NCBI GenBank assembly: GCA_001556995.1
Contig: LSKF01000085.1
Coordinates: 8,855 to 72,854 of the forward strand
DNA from: Erythrobacteraceae bacterium CCH12-C2
GTDB taxonomy: Bacteria > Pseudomonadota > Alphaproteobacteria > Sphingomonadales > Sphingomonadaceae
Direction of reading: 5' to 3'
Length of the DNA stretch: 64,000 nucleotides
Shown here piece after piece: positions 43,724 to 52,013 of the stretch. The position numbers were made by a program, and so were the translations under genes. Each line of letters begins with the position of its first letter. Positions within the stretch are counted from its first letter, which is position 1. The notes beneath the pieces were generated by a model that saw nothing but the letters and a program-made list of their open reading frames with translations, ran no database searches and was not told the origin of the DNA.

Positions 43724-44744
43724 TTCGCGTCGGTAGCAGGCTAGATTTCGCGCGGCTGCCGTCGATCTGCTGCATGAGCTTTTCAACTAGGATCGCACCA
43801 GCGATGTAAGTTTCCTGCTCGATGGTGGTGATGGCTGGGGTGAAATGACCTGCAGGCGGAATGTTGTTATAGCCAACGATAGAGTAATCGCGCGGCGCCA
43901 GGTGGCCGGCTTCCTTGAAGGCACTGATCACCGCCATCGCAGCCGTGTCCGAGAAGGCGAAAACGGCGTCGGGCGCGGGATGATTGCGCAGATAGGCCGC
44001 CGCACCTGTGAAGGTGGAAGCGTAGGCCATGTGCTCGACGGTGAGTGTGTCAATTTTCACCTTGGCCCCGACGCTCACCGCCGCTTCGCGCATGCCTTCG
44101 AAGCGCATGCGGATCTCCTTGTGCTCGACATCGCCGACGAACAGCCATTGGCGCGCCCCGCGCTGCACGAAGAGCTCGCCCGCCAGCCGACCCCCGAGTT
44201 TGTTGTCACTGCCCACCGCGCAATAATTGTCGGCGGGGTCGACTGCCCCCCAGACCACGAAAGGCGCGCCAGCTCGTGCAAGCTCGTTGAACATCGGCTC
44301 TTGGCCGCCCTGTCCGAGGAACACGAAACCATCGGCGGCGCGCGCGCTCAAGAGTTCAAGATAGGACTGGGCATCGCTCAGCCCTGGCGGAGAGAGCAAA
44401 AGGTCCTGGTTACGGACCGATAGTGCTTCGGACACGCCGGCAAGCAGTTCGAAGATGAATGGGTCGGCGATACGCCCGCCGCGATGGGTGCTGAAATCGA
44501 GCACGACCGCGACGGTATCCGTGCGCAAATGGCGCAATTTTTGGGCATTGCGGTTGACGGCATACCCGTGTTCGCGGGCAACCTGCAGAACGCGCTCACG
44601 GGTCTCTGCGGTCACGAGCGGGCTGCCGTTGAGCACGCGGGAGACAGTGGGCTTTGAGACATTCGCAAAACGGGCAATATCGGCCATGCTGACCGCCATC
44701 GACCGCGTCTGGCGCGCCTCACGATCATTTTTGGGGTTATTCAC
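43704..44744 (-). CDS. LacI-family transcriptional regulator
   Basis: A 346-residue repressor. The HTH is SMADIARFANVSKPTVSRVLNGSPLVTAETRERVLQVAREHGY (about 18-60), followed by the hinge and a periplasmic-binding-like sensor domain (VAVVLDFSTHRGG and on). It is flanked by the phosphorylase operon and the TonB receptor. Two near-identical 14-bp palindromes at those promoters are its probable operators. Its inducer is likely a maltose- or glucose-derived sugar (inference). Confidence 0.92.
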   Translation of the reverse strand: MNNPKNDREARQTRSMAVSMADIARFANVSKPTVSRVLNGSPLVTAETRERVLQVAREHGYAVNRNAQKLRHLRTDTVAVVLDFSTHRGGRIADPFIFELLAGVSEALSVRNQDLLLSPPGLSDAQSYLELLSARAADGFVFLGQGGQEPMFNELARAGAPFVVWGAVDPADNYCAVGSDNKLGGRLAGELFVQRGARQWLFVGDVEHKEIRMRFEGMREAAVSVGAKVKIDTLTVEHMAYASTFTGAAAYLRNHPAPDAVFAFSDTAAMAVISAFKEAGHLAPRDYSIVGYNNIPPAGHFTPAITTIEQETYIAGAILVEKLMQQIDGSRAKSSLLPTRIILRET

Positions 44745-44835
44745 CAGCGGTTATCCCCCGACGCACCAACGGCGCCTTTCTTACTAATCAACGAAGCACT
44801 CTATAGCGCGTGCGACGGCAAATTGACAATCCTCT

Positions 44836-44849
44836 TGAAATGCATTTCA
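44836..44849. promoter_or_regulatory. LacI-type operator before the TonB receptor
   Basis: TGAAATGCATTTCA is a perfect 14-bp palindrome with imperfect CTC/GAG extension on both sides. It lies 66 bases upstream of the receptor start and 91 bases upstream of the divergent LacI gene. Confidence 0.75.
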
Positions 44850-44915
44850 GAGTTGCGTAACACTGAAGGCAACCGGCCCCGAAAAAGGACGGCCGCTCAT
44901 TTGGGAGGATATGAA

Positions 44916-47315
44916 ATGGCTCGTTTCCGCGGCCGCACCACGCTTCTTTCGTTCAGCGCCGCAGCCTCCGCGCTCACCGTGGCACTGGCAGCTACGCCGC
45001 TTGCTGCGCAAGAAACTGATGAAGGGGTTCAGGCCGAAGAGGGTGATGAGATCATTGTCATTGGCACCGCCGGTGCGGGCACGAGGCGGCAGGACGCCGC
45101 TTTCGCTGTCACAACGCTCGATTCTGATGCGATTGCCAAGGCTGCGCCGCTCAGCACTGCCGATCTCTTCCGGGCCGTTCCGGGTGTTACCTCGGAAAGC
45201 ACTGGCGGCCAGAACGGCGCAAACATTTTCGTGCGCGGCTATCCTTCGGGCGGCGATGCGGTTTTCGTAACGCTGCAAAGCCAAGGTGTGCCCTTCTACA
45301 CTCCGCCGACGCTGTCCTTCCTCGAGAACAGCCAGCTGATCCGCGTGGATACCACGCTCGAGCGGATTGAGGCGGTGCGCGGCGGTACGGGCGCTCTTTT
45401 CTCCTCCGGTCAGCCGGGTCTGACAATCAACTTTGTCCAGCGTGAGGGCGGAACCGAGTTTGAAGGCCTTACGAAGCTCTCTGCCACCGACTACGGCGAA
45501 GTCCGTGCCGACGGTTATGTCTCGGGACCGCTCGGGCCGCAGACCAGCTTCATGGTCGGCGGTTATTACGCGGCCGGTAACGGCATCCGCGATCCGCAGT
45601 TCACCGCTGAAAAGGGCGGGCAGATTACAGCCAACATCCGGCACGATCTCGACCGGGGCTCTCTGCTTGTTTTTGCGCGTTACCTCAACGATCGTGGCCA
45701 GTGGCTGTTGCCGATCCCAGTCATCCAGGATGGCGACCAGATCAGCGAATTTCCGGGCTTCGATGCGGGTACGGGCACGCTCGCCAGCAATGATCTGCGC
45801 CTCGCCACGCTCAACGATGGCACTCGCGCGGATCTTGCCGATGGCCGCGGCGCCAACATCGTGAACCTCGGCACCAATTTCGAGTACGAGCTCGGCACCG
45901 ACATAACCGTTCGCAACCGGACGAGCTGGCTCAAGGGCGATGCTGACACCACCGGTATCGTGCCGGCCGGACAAACGCCGCAGACCGCTGCCGACTACGC
46001 CGCCTCGCTCGGGGGCACCATTGGCAGTCTGACCTTTGCTGGCTCCGGCGCAACAGTGCCCAATGCCGCCAATCAGCAGATCACGCTCGCCGGGTTTTGG
46101 GTCGTGCGCAAACAGATCGAATCCTTTGCAAATGACCTCGCGCTTGAGTTCAAGAGCGGCAACAACACGTTGACGGTTGGGGCGTTCTATTCGGCATTCT
46201 CCTCGGACGATCAGTGGAACCTCGGGAACAACCAGCTCCTGACGGCACAGTCGAACGCGCAGCGGCTCAACCTCGTGCTCGCGGACGGTCGCGAGGTGAC
46301 ACGCGACGGTTTTGCGCTGGGTTCATTCTTCAACGTCAATGCCGCCTATGATGGGCGCGACATTGCCTTTTACGCGGTTGATGAGTTGCAGGTAACGCCT
46401 GAGCTGCGGCTTGATGCCGGCATCCGCTACCAGGACCACTCGGTCGATGGTACGCTCGAAAACAACACCTTTGGCGTCGATGTTGATGGCGATCCCAACA
46501 CGCTCTACGACAATGGCACGGCAGTTCTGAACGGGACGTTCTCGACCATCGACTATAGCGGCGACGCGTTCTCATACACCGTCGGCGCGAACTACGATTT
46601 CACGCGTGAGATCGGTGCCTTTGCCCGTTACAGCCGCGGCAACAGCTTCCCCTTCTTCGACAATCTGCGCGATGGGCTGCGTGCTATCCAGAAGGTCGAC
46701 ACCTTCGAGGGCGGGTTGAAGGTCTCAACCGGAATCCTGAGCGCCTACCTGACTGTGTTCCACAATCAGTTCGAAGGCTTGGAAAGCACCGTCATCATCA
46801 ACGGTGCCCCGACGCCCGAAAGCGGCGGTGCAGAGACCACCGGCGTAGAGTTGGAAGGCGCCCTAAGGCCGTTCGCGGGCCTGTCGCTCGGGTTTGCTGC
46901 AACCTATCTCGATGCGAACTACGACAATTTCTTTACCCAAAGCGGCACTGTCAACAACAGTGGCAATCAGGTGCTTCGCCAGCCTCAGTGGGCCTGGCGC
47001 CTGACCCCCTCCTATGAACTCAATTTGGGAGACGAGCGAAAGCTCAACCTTTTCTCTACCTTGGCCTATGTTGGTGATCGTTTTGCCGATGTGGAGAATG
47101 TCCAACCGCTCCCGAGTTACTTCAAGTGGGATGCTGGGATCATCTTCGATGTGACCGACCGTCTGGAGATGTCGGTCACTGCGGACAATCTGCTCGACGA
47201 GATTGGTCTCACAGAGGGCAATCCGCGCTTCAGCGGGGCGACCGGAACGGGCGTCATCTCGGGCCGCCCGCTGCTTGGCCGCTCGTTCCGCTTCGGTGTT
47301 GGTTACCAGTTCTAG
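44916..47315 (+). CDS. TonB-dependent outer-membrane receptor
   Basis: A 799-residue receptor. It has a signal peptide (MARFRGRTTLLSFSAAASALTVALAATPLAAQ), a TonB-box-like segment (DEIIVIGT), a plug domain (STADLFRAVPGVTSESTGGQNGANIFVRGYPSGG) and a 22-strand barrel that ends in aromatic-rich FRFGVGYQF, as usual for outer-membrane proteins. It imports a ligand larger than porins allow; the sugar genes around it point to malto-oligosaccharides. I chose the ATG behind GGGAGG; a longer in-frame start at 44823 lies upstream of the signal peptide and over the operator. Confidence 0.92.
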   Translation: MARFRGRTTLLSFSAAASALTVALAATPLAAQETDEGVQAEEGDEIIVIGTAGAGTRRQDAAFAVTTLDSDAIAKAAPLSTADLFRAVPGVTSESTGGQNGANIFVRGYPSGGDAVFVTLQSQGVPFYTPPTLSFLENSQLIRVDTTLERIEAVRGGTGALFSSGQPGLTINFVQREGGTEFEGLTKLSATDYGEVRADGYVSGPLGPQTSFMVGGYYAAGNGIRDPQFTAEKGGQITANIRHDLDRGSLLVFARYLNDRGQWLLPIPVIQDGDQISEFPGFDAGTGTLASNDLRLATLNDGTRADLADGRGANIVNLGTNFEYELGTDITVRNRTSWLKGDADTTGIVPAGQTPQTAADYAASLGGTIGSLTFAGSGATVPNAANQQITLAGFWVVRKQIESFANDLALEFKSGNNTLTVGAFYSAFSSDDQWNLGNNQLLTAQSNAQRLNLVLADGREVTRDGFALGSFFNVNAAYDGRDIAFYAVDELQVTPELRLDAGIRYQDHSVDGTLENNTFGVDVDGDPNTLYDNGTAVLNGTFSTIDYSGDAFSYTVGANYDFTREIGAFARYSRGNSFPFFDNLRDGLRAIQKVDTFEGGLKVSTGILSAYLTVFHNQFEGLESTVIINGAPTPESGGAETTGVELEGALRPFAGLSLGFAATYLDANYDNFFTQSGTVNNSGNQVLRQPQWAWRLTPSYELNLGDERKLNLFSTLAYVGDRFADVENVQPLPSYFKWDAGIIFDVTDRLEMSVTADNLLDEIGLTEGNPRFSGATGTGVISGRPLLGRSFRFGVGYQF

Positions 47316-47349
47316 TGCTCGCAGAATAGCAGAAGAAGGCGAGCGAAAG

Positions 47350-49422
47350 ATGCATCGCAAATTTCGCCGCCACTTCTGGCTCCTCGGCCTTGTCGCGGGT
47401 GTCGCGCTCGCCACACCCACGGCATGGGCGGAGCAGCCTAATCTGCTGCGGTTCGAGATTGAGGAGGGGCAGAACCTCAACGCCTTCTACCGCAGCGGCC
47501 TGACTGCGGCGCATTTGATACTGCGATCAGGAGTCGAACCGCGGATACTGGTGGCCTTTCCCGCTGGCAACAGCGGCACCGGGCTATGGTTCGCCCCTCA
47601 GAAGCAGCCTGTTCGCTGGACGCTGGTGCGGCCGCCTGAAGCTGTTTCTACTCCCGACACATCAGGCCGCATGCTTCGCGGGATGACTGCAGAGGTTGCC
47701 GTGGCGGCCGCAACGCTCGAAGTGCGCAAGGCGCTGCTTTCTTCGGTGCGCGTGCTGCGCGATTACGAAACCGCCAATGTGTCCCCCGCCGAAGTCGAAA
47801 CGGCGGCCCGCATCGAGGGGCAGACGGTGAGCTGGGCGCGCGATCGCCTTGACGGTGCGCCGGGCTATCGTCTGACACTGGAAGTTATACAGGGCCAGCT
47901 GGCAATTTCAGAGGACGCAGTTCGGTTCACGCCGGGGCCAGATGGGCGCATACGCTTCCGGATCACAGCAATGAACGGCGAGACGCCGCTCAAGCCGCTC
48001 GAAGAGAGGGCTCTCCTGAACGATCGGGCCAGCCAAGACGAACGCGCACGCAACGCGCTGGCCTTCCTCAGTTATGAGGACAAATTCCTCGCGGGATCCT
48101 GGCGTTTCAATACCTATTTCGGACGCGATACCCTCATGTCGCTGCGGCTGCTCATGCCCGCTCTGCAACCCACAGCGATTGAAAGCGGGCTGCGCTCGGT
48201 GCTCGAGAGATTGTCACCCAATGGCGAGGTCGCGCACGAGGAGGACATCGGCGAGTTTGCTGTCCTGCGTCACCTGCGCGAAAGCGGCAACAAGAGCGAC
48301 GCGCCCATCTATGATTATGGCATGATTGACGACGATTTCATGCTCGCGCCAGTCGTCGCAACCTATCTCCTAGATGACGCCGCTGGACACGCGCGCGCCC
48401 GTGACCTGCTGGCTCAAACCTTGGATGATAGCACGAGTGTAGGTGCAGCCCTGGTAAGTAACGCGCTCTTTGTCGTCTCCCAAAGCCGCGCCTTCGCCGA
48501 CGATCCAAGCGCCGCTAACCTCATCCGCCTGAAGCCCGGACGAACGACGGGACAATGGCGTGACAGTGAGGCCGGGCTCGGTGATGGGATCTACCCTTAT
48601 GACGTCAATGCGGTCTTTGCGCCCGCCGCGCTGGCGGCCATCAATCGTCTTGTTCTTAGCGGCTTGCTTGATCCCTATCTCACGGATCAACAGCGTGCGG
48701 CCTTAGCCCCGGCAGCTGGATATGCCGCGATTTGGTCAGAGCAGGCCCGCGGTCACTTCCTAGTCCGCGTGTCGCCGGACCAAGCGCGTTCTGCCGTCAG
48801 CAATTACGCTCGCAGTCTCGGCGTTCCCGACGGGGATGCGCTCGCCGGGCTTCGCTCGGACGGTGTGGAATTCCATGCGCTAGCGCTCGACGAGAACTGC
48901 GAGGCGGTTCCTGTCGTTCACTCCGACGATGGTTTCGCATTCCTTTTCGGAGAGCCGTCCCCTGCTTCACTTGAACGCGCACTCGACGCGATGCTGCGGC
49001 CCTTTCCTGCGGGATTGATGACGGACATCGGCTTGCTGGTTGCGAACCCGGTGTTTGCTGATGAACGCAGGCGAACCATGCTCAGCCGCGATGCCTATCA
49101 CGGCACGGTTGTCTGGGCTTGGCAGCAGGCGGTGCTGATTGCCGGGCTTGACCGCCAGATCGCGCGCGCTGATCTCTCACCCACGCTCAAGGCTCGGCTG
49201 CGGCAGGCGCGCGGCGCGGTCGCAGTAGCGGTGACGCGGGTCAGCGATTTGCGCACCTCGGAATTGTGGAGCTGGTCGTTCGAGGACGGACGCTATCAGG
49301 TCGCGCCTTTCGGAGCGCGCAGCACCAACGAGGACGAATCCAACGCTGCACAACTTTGGAGCACCGTATTCTTGGCTATCGGCACCAGCCCGCAACGACC
49401 TGAGGTGCAACCCCGCAACTGA
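47350..49422 (+). CDS. Exported (alpha/alpha)6 glycosidase-like protein
   Basis: A 690-residue protein with a signal peptide (RKFRRHFWLLGLVAGVALATPTAWA). The second half looks like an (alpha/alpha)6 barrel: SWRFNTYFGRDTLMSLRLLMPAL (about 255-277) resembles the FGRD motif of glycogen-debranching and GH63/GH133-type glucosidases, followed by EVAHEEDIGEFAV and the DDDFMLAPV segment. A periplasmic alpha-glucosidase releasing substrates for the MFS importer would suit the locus. The precise GH family is uncertain. It follows the receptor gene by 34 bases, and they are probably cotranscribed. Confidence 0.7.
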   Translation: MHRKFRRHFWLLGLVAGVALATPTAWAEQPNLLRFEIEEGQNLNAFYRSGLTAAHLILRSGVEPRILVAFPAGNSGTGLWFAPQKQPVRWTLVRPPEAVSTPDTSGRMLRGMTAEVAVAAATLEVRKALLSSVRVLRDYETANVSPAEVETAARIEGQTVSWARDRLDGAPGYRLTLEVIQGQLAISEDAVRFTPGPDGRIRFRITAMNGETPLKPLEERALLNDRASQDERARNALAFLSYEDKFLAGSWRFNTYFGRDTLMSLRLLMPALQPTAIESGLRSVLERLSPNGEVAHEEDIGEFAVLRHLRESGNKSDAPIYDYGMIDDDFMLAPVVATYLLDDAAGHARARDLLAQTLDDSTSVGAALVSNALFVVSQSRAFADDPSAANLIRLKPGRTTGQWRDSEAGLGDGIYPYDVNAVFAPAALAAINRLVLSGLLDPYLTDQQRAALAPAAGYAAIWSEQARGHFLVRVSPDQARSAVSNYARSLGVPDGDALAGLRSDGVEFHALALDENCEAVPVVHSDDGFAFLFGEPSPASLERALDAMLRPFPAGLMTDIGLLVANPVFADERRRTMLSRDAYHGTVVWAWQQAVLIAGLDRQIARADLSPTLKARLRQARGAVAVAVTRVSDLRTSELWSWSFEDGRYQVAPFGARSTNEDESNAAQLWSTVFLAIGTSPQRPEVQPRN

Positions 49423-50047
49423 CGGGAACTCGCGCAGCGTCTAACGAGACGCTTCGGACTGCGTATTTTCGTTTGAGCGGGTTGTAGGCCAAGTAACTTC
49501 GCTAGGCCCCGCAATCAGTCAAGCCATGTTAGCCAAGGTATAGAGGCATCGAACCAACGATCACTCGCCACACTGAATTAGCCGTAAGGAAGCTTGCAGC
49601 TTTAGTGCATAGCAAACTAGAGCCTCCCAGTCAGCTAGCGGTCGGATTGCTGTTCCGAAGCGAAGTCGGCGGGATGATATTTGGTGTCTGCAATTGGCAA
49701 TAGCTGCCGCTAGAAACATAGCTAAGAAGCGACCGCAATGTCCCAGATCCTGCCTTTGAGACCTTCCCTCCAGCATGCCTAATTTCAGGCGATCGCTTTG
49801 CGATCCGCTTGATCCATTCCCTCGGACAATTCTTCGTCTTGTCCGATGTTTGCTATCTCAATGGCAGCGACGCCGACACACCGTTCGCAGCGGCAATTCG
49901 CCTGGGTCCGCTGAATGACCTGGTTTAAGGATTTCGGAAAACACTAAGGCTGACTTAGGAAAACCGGCCATTCGTAAATCGGCCCTCGCTCAAAGAATCG
50001 CTTGCCGGCCGACGCGATCAACGGGCGTTACGGTTTCCTCACGAACG
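49423..50047. other. Non-coding region before hipBA
   Basis: About 620 bases without a credible complete gene. A frame without start from about 49731 to 49928 (ending CYLNGSDADTPFAAAIRLGP, then LNDLV and TAA) has coding-like composition and may be the tail of a lost gene. I see no mobile-element ends here. Confidence 0.45.
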
Positions 50048-50117
50048 ATACCCCATAGGGTATAAGTCCTTTTTATACCTGACAGGGTATATTGCATCTT
50101 TATACCTTCTGGGGTAT
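50048..50117. promoter_or_regulatory. Three hipBA operators with exact 27-bp spacing
   Basis: Three 16-bp inverted repeats of form ATACC(C/T)-N4-GGGTAT start at 50048, 50075 and 50102: ATACCCCATAGGGTAT, ATACCTGACAGGGTAT and ATACCTTCTGGGGTAT. Each starts exactly 27 bases after the last. HipB is known to bind several spaced palindromes at its own promoter, so these are its probable autoregulatory sites. Confidence 0.8.
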
Positions 50118-50138
50118 GCCGATGACAAGGAGGTGACC

Positions 50139-50387
50139 ATGCATCAGACTGTTAGATTGCCAACCCAACTGGGCGCCATCATCCAGAGTGAGAGGCTTAA
50201 ACAAGGCATGACCCAGTCAGAGTTGGCTAGCCTTACAGGCACTCAGCAGAAAACTATCTCTGCGATCGAGAATGGCAGCGAAGGCACAAAGCTCGACACG
50301 CTGCTTAGCGTGATCGCCAGTCTGGGTCTCGATATGCAGATCGTGCCACGCGAGCAGGGCAGAAAATCGATTGAGGATGTCTTCTAG
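50139..50387 (+). CDS. hipB: HipB-like antitoxin, XRE family
   Basis: An 82-residue DNA-binding protein with one HTH: LGAIIQSERLKQGMTQSELASLTGTQQKTISAIENGSEGTKLDTLLSVIASLGLDMQIV (about 12-72). It pairs with the HipA kinase gene two bases downstream and should neutralise it and repress the operon. I chose the ATG nine bases after AAGGAGG; an in-frame GTG two codons earlier overlaps that site. Three palindromes upstream are its probable operators. Confidence 0.9.
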   Translation: MHQTVRLPTQLGAIIQSERLKQGMTQSELASLTGTQQKTISAIENGSEGTKLDTLLSVIASLGLDMQIVPREQGRKSIEDVF

Positions 50388-50389
50388 CC

Positions 50390-51718
50390 GTGGCGCGCAA
50401 GAAGACCCATCAGCCGCTAGATGTGCTCATCAATGGTCGCCTAGTGGGCCGCCTCGAGAAGGCATCCACTGGGGCGATTAGCTTTCAGTATAACGATACG
50501 TGGTTGGCCTGGGAGCACCGGTTCGCCGTGTCGCTCTCTCTGCCGCTGACCCCCACTGCCTACCGCGGCGCCGAGGTTGCTGCCGTGTTCGATAACCTCT
50601 TGCCAGATCGGGATACGGTGCGTCGCCGTGTCGCCGAGCGCATGGGCGCGCAAGGAACAGACTTCTACAGCCTGCTTGAAGCTATCGGCCGCGACTGTGT
50701 CGGCGCGATGCAGTTTCTGCCCGAGGGTGGGGCTAGCCAGGCCAAGGGCGACATCGAGGGTGAGCCCATCAACGATGCGCAGATCGATGCAATGCTCGCC
50801 GATCTGGCACAAGCGCCGCTCGGTCTGGACCGCGAACAGGAATTCCGGATTTCGGTGGCTGGCGCGCAGGAAAAGACGGCCTTGCTGCGCATCGATGGAC
50901 AATGGCTCCGTCCCGTCGGAACGGCGCCCACGACCCACATTCTCAAACCGCAATTAGGCCAAATTCCGACCGCCGACGGCATGATCGACATGTCGGACAG
51001 TGTGGACAACGAACACTACTGCCTGAAGCTCATGGAGGCCTTCGGCCTTCACGTCGCGAAAACCGAAATAGCAACATTCGGATCGCGGCGCGTGTTGGTC
51101 GTCGAGCGTTTTGACCGACACTGGCGCAGTGCCAGTCACATCCTTCGTTTGCCCCAAGAGGATTGTTGCCAGGCTCTCGGCATACCGCCGACCCGCAAGT
51201 ATCAGAGCGACGGCGGGCCCGGCATGCGCGACATTATCGGGCTCCTGAATGGGGCCAACGATCCCCGTGCCGATCAGGCCGCCTTCTTCAAAAGCCAGAT
51301 TTTGTTCTGGCTGATCGGTGCGACCGACGGCCACGCCAAGAACTTCAGCATCTTTCTGGAGCCGGGCGGGCGTTTCAGTCTCACGCCCTTCTATGATGTG
51401 CTATCGGCGCAGCCCGCCGCCGACAGAGGACAGATCGCTCCGCCCAAGTTCCGTCTTGCGATGTCGGCAGGGACCAACCGCCACTACCGGCTGTCCGAAG
51501 TCATGGGCCGTCATTTTGTCCAGACTGGCAAGGCAGCAGGGCTCGGGGCTGACCTCATGCGCCGCGCGATATCGGAGCTACTCGACCAGGCGGCAGACGC
51601 TGTCAGCCAAGCGCGCGCTGCGATGCCTGAAGACTTCGCAGAGGAAGTCCATGCAAGCATCGCCGCTGCCATTGACCGGCGCTTGCCGCACCTCGCCAGC
51701 GCGCTGGAAGAGCCCTAG
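50390..51718 (+). CDS. hipA: HipA-like serine/threonine kinase toxin
   Basis: A 442-residue protein. The N-terminal HipA domain (LDVLINGRLVGRLEKASTGAISFQYNDTWL) is followed by the ATP-grasping ISVAGAQEKTALL (about 160-172), the THILKPQ lysine strand (about 184-190) and the catalytic GATDGHAKNFSIFL (about 309-322). HipA of E. coli phosphorylates glutamyl-tRNA synthetase and causes persistence; the same role here is inference. The start is GTG two bases after the hipB stop. All key kinase residues are present, so it should be active. Confidence 0.92.
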   Translation: MARKKTHQPLDVLINGRLVGRLEKASTGAISFQYNDTWLAWEHRFAVSLSLPLTPTAYRGAEVAAVFDNLLPDRDTVRRRVAERMGAQGTDFYSLLEAIGRDCVGAMQFLPEGGASQAKGDIEGEPINDAQIDAMLADLAQAPLGLDREQEFRISVAGAQEKTALLRIDGQWLRPVGTAPTTHILKPQLGQIPTADGMIDMSDSVDNEHYCLKLMEAFGLHVAKTEIATFGSRRVLVVERFDRHWRSASHILRLPQEDCCQALGIPPTRKYQSDGGPGMRDIIGLLNGANDPRADQAAFFKSQILFWLIGATDGHAKNFSIFLEPGGRFSLTPFYDVLSAQPAADRGQIAPPKFRLAMSAGTNRHYRLSEVMGRHFVQTGKAAGLGADLMRRAISELLDQAADAVSQARAAMPEDFAEEVHASIAAAIDRRLPHLASALEEP

Positions 51719-51753
51719 GCGACTGGCGACTGGCGACTGGCGACTGGCGACCG
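51719..51753 (+). repeat. Heptanucleotide tandem repeat
   Basis: GCGACTG is repeated four times without change, followed by GCGACCG, directly after the hipA stop codon. It could vary in copy number by slippage. Confidence 0.9.
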
Positions 51754-51775
51754 GGGCACCGCTTCGAGCCAGATC

Positions 51776-51955
51776 GAGACTTCAACGGCCCGTTTCAACC
51801 TCGCTGCTGCTGAGCTTGTGCGCTTCCGGGCATCGGGTCTGCTTGAAATGAGCTGCCATCTTTATTCTTGGGGGACCTCGGTTGAGGTACTAGAGCCCGC
51901 CGCGCTTCGGGACATAGTGCACGACTACCGCCGCACCTTCGACGCACTGCCGTAG
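51776..51955 (+). pseudogene. C-terminal fragment of a WYL-domain regulator
   Basis: The frame reads LVRFRASGLLEMSCHLYSWG, then TSVEVLEPAALRDIVHDYRRTFDALP and a stop. It is clearly homologous to the last 46 residues of the complete WYL protein at the right end of this window (LVRFKASGLLEMCWHLYAWGTAVEVL and on). No start codon or HTH remains. It marks loss of a paralogous regulator gene next to hipBA. Confidence 0.85.
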
Positions 51956-52013
51956 GCGCATGTAAGGCAGACGTGGTCCGCCGGAGCTGGAACAACAGCT
52001 GACGGATCCTTTG

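Noticed and set aside
49561..49776. A 71-codon minus-strand frame before hipBA
   Set aside because: No ribosome-binding site, no recognisable features and unusual composition.
51719..51753. CRISPR array
   Set aside because: The unit is only 7 bp with no spacers and no cas genes; it is a simple tandem repeat.
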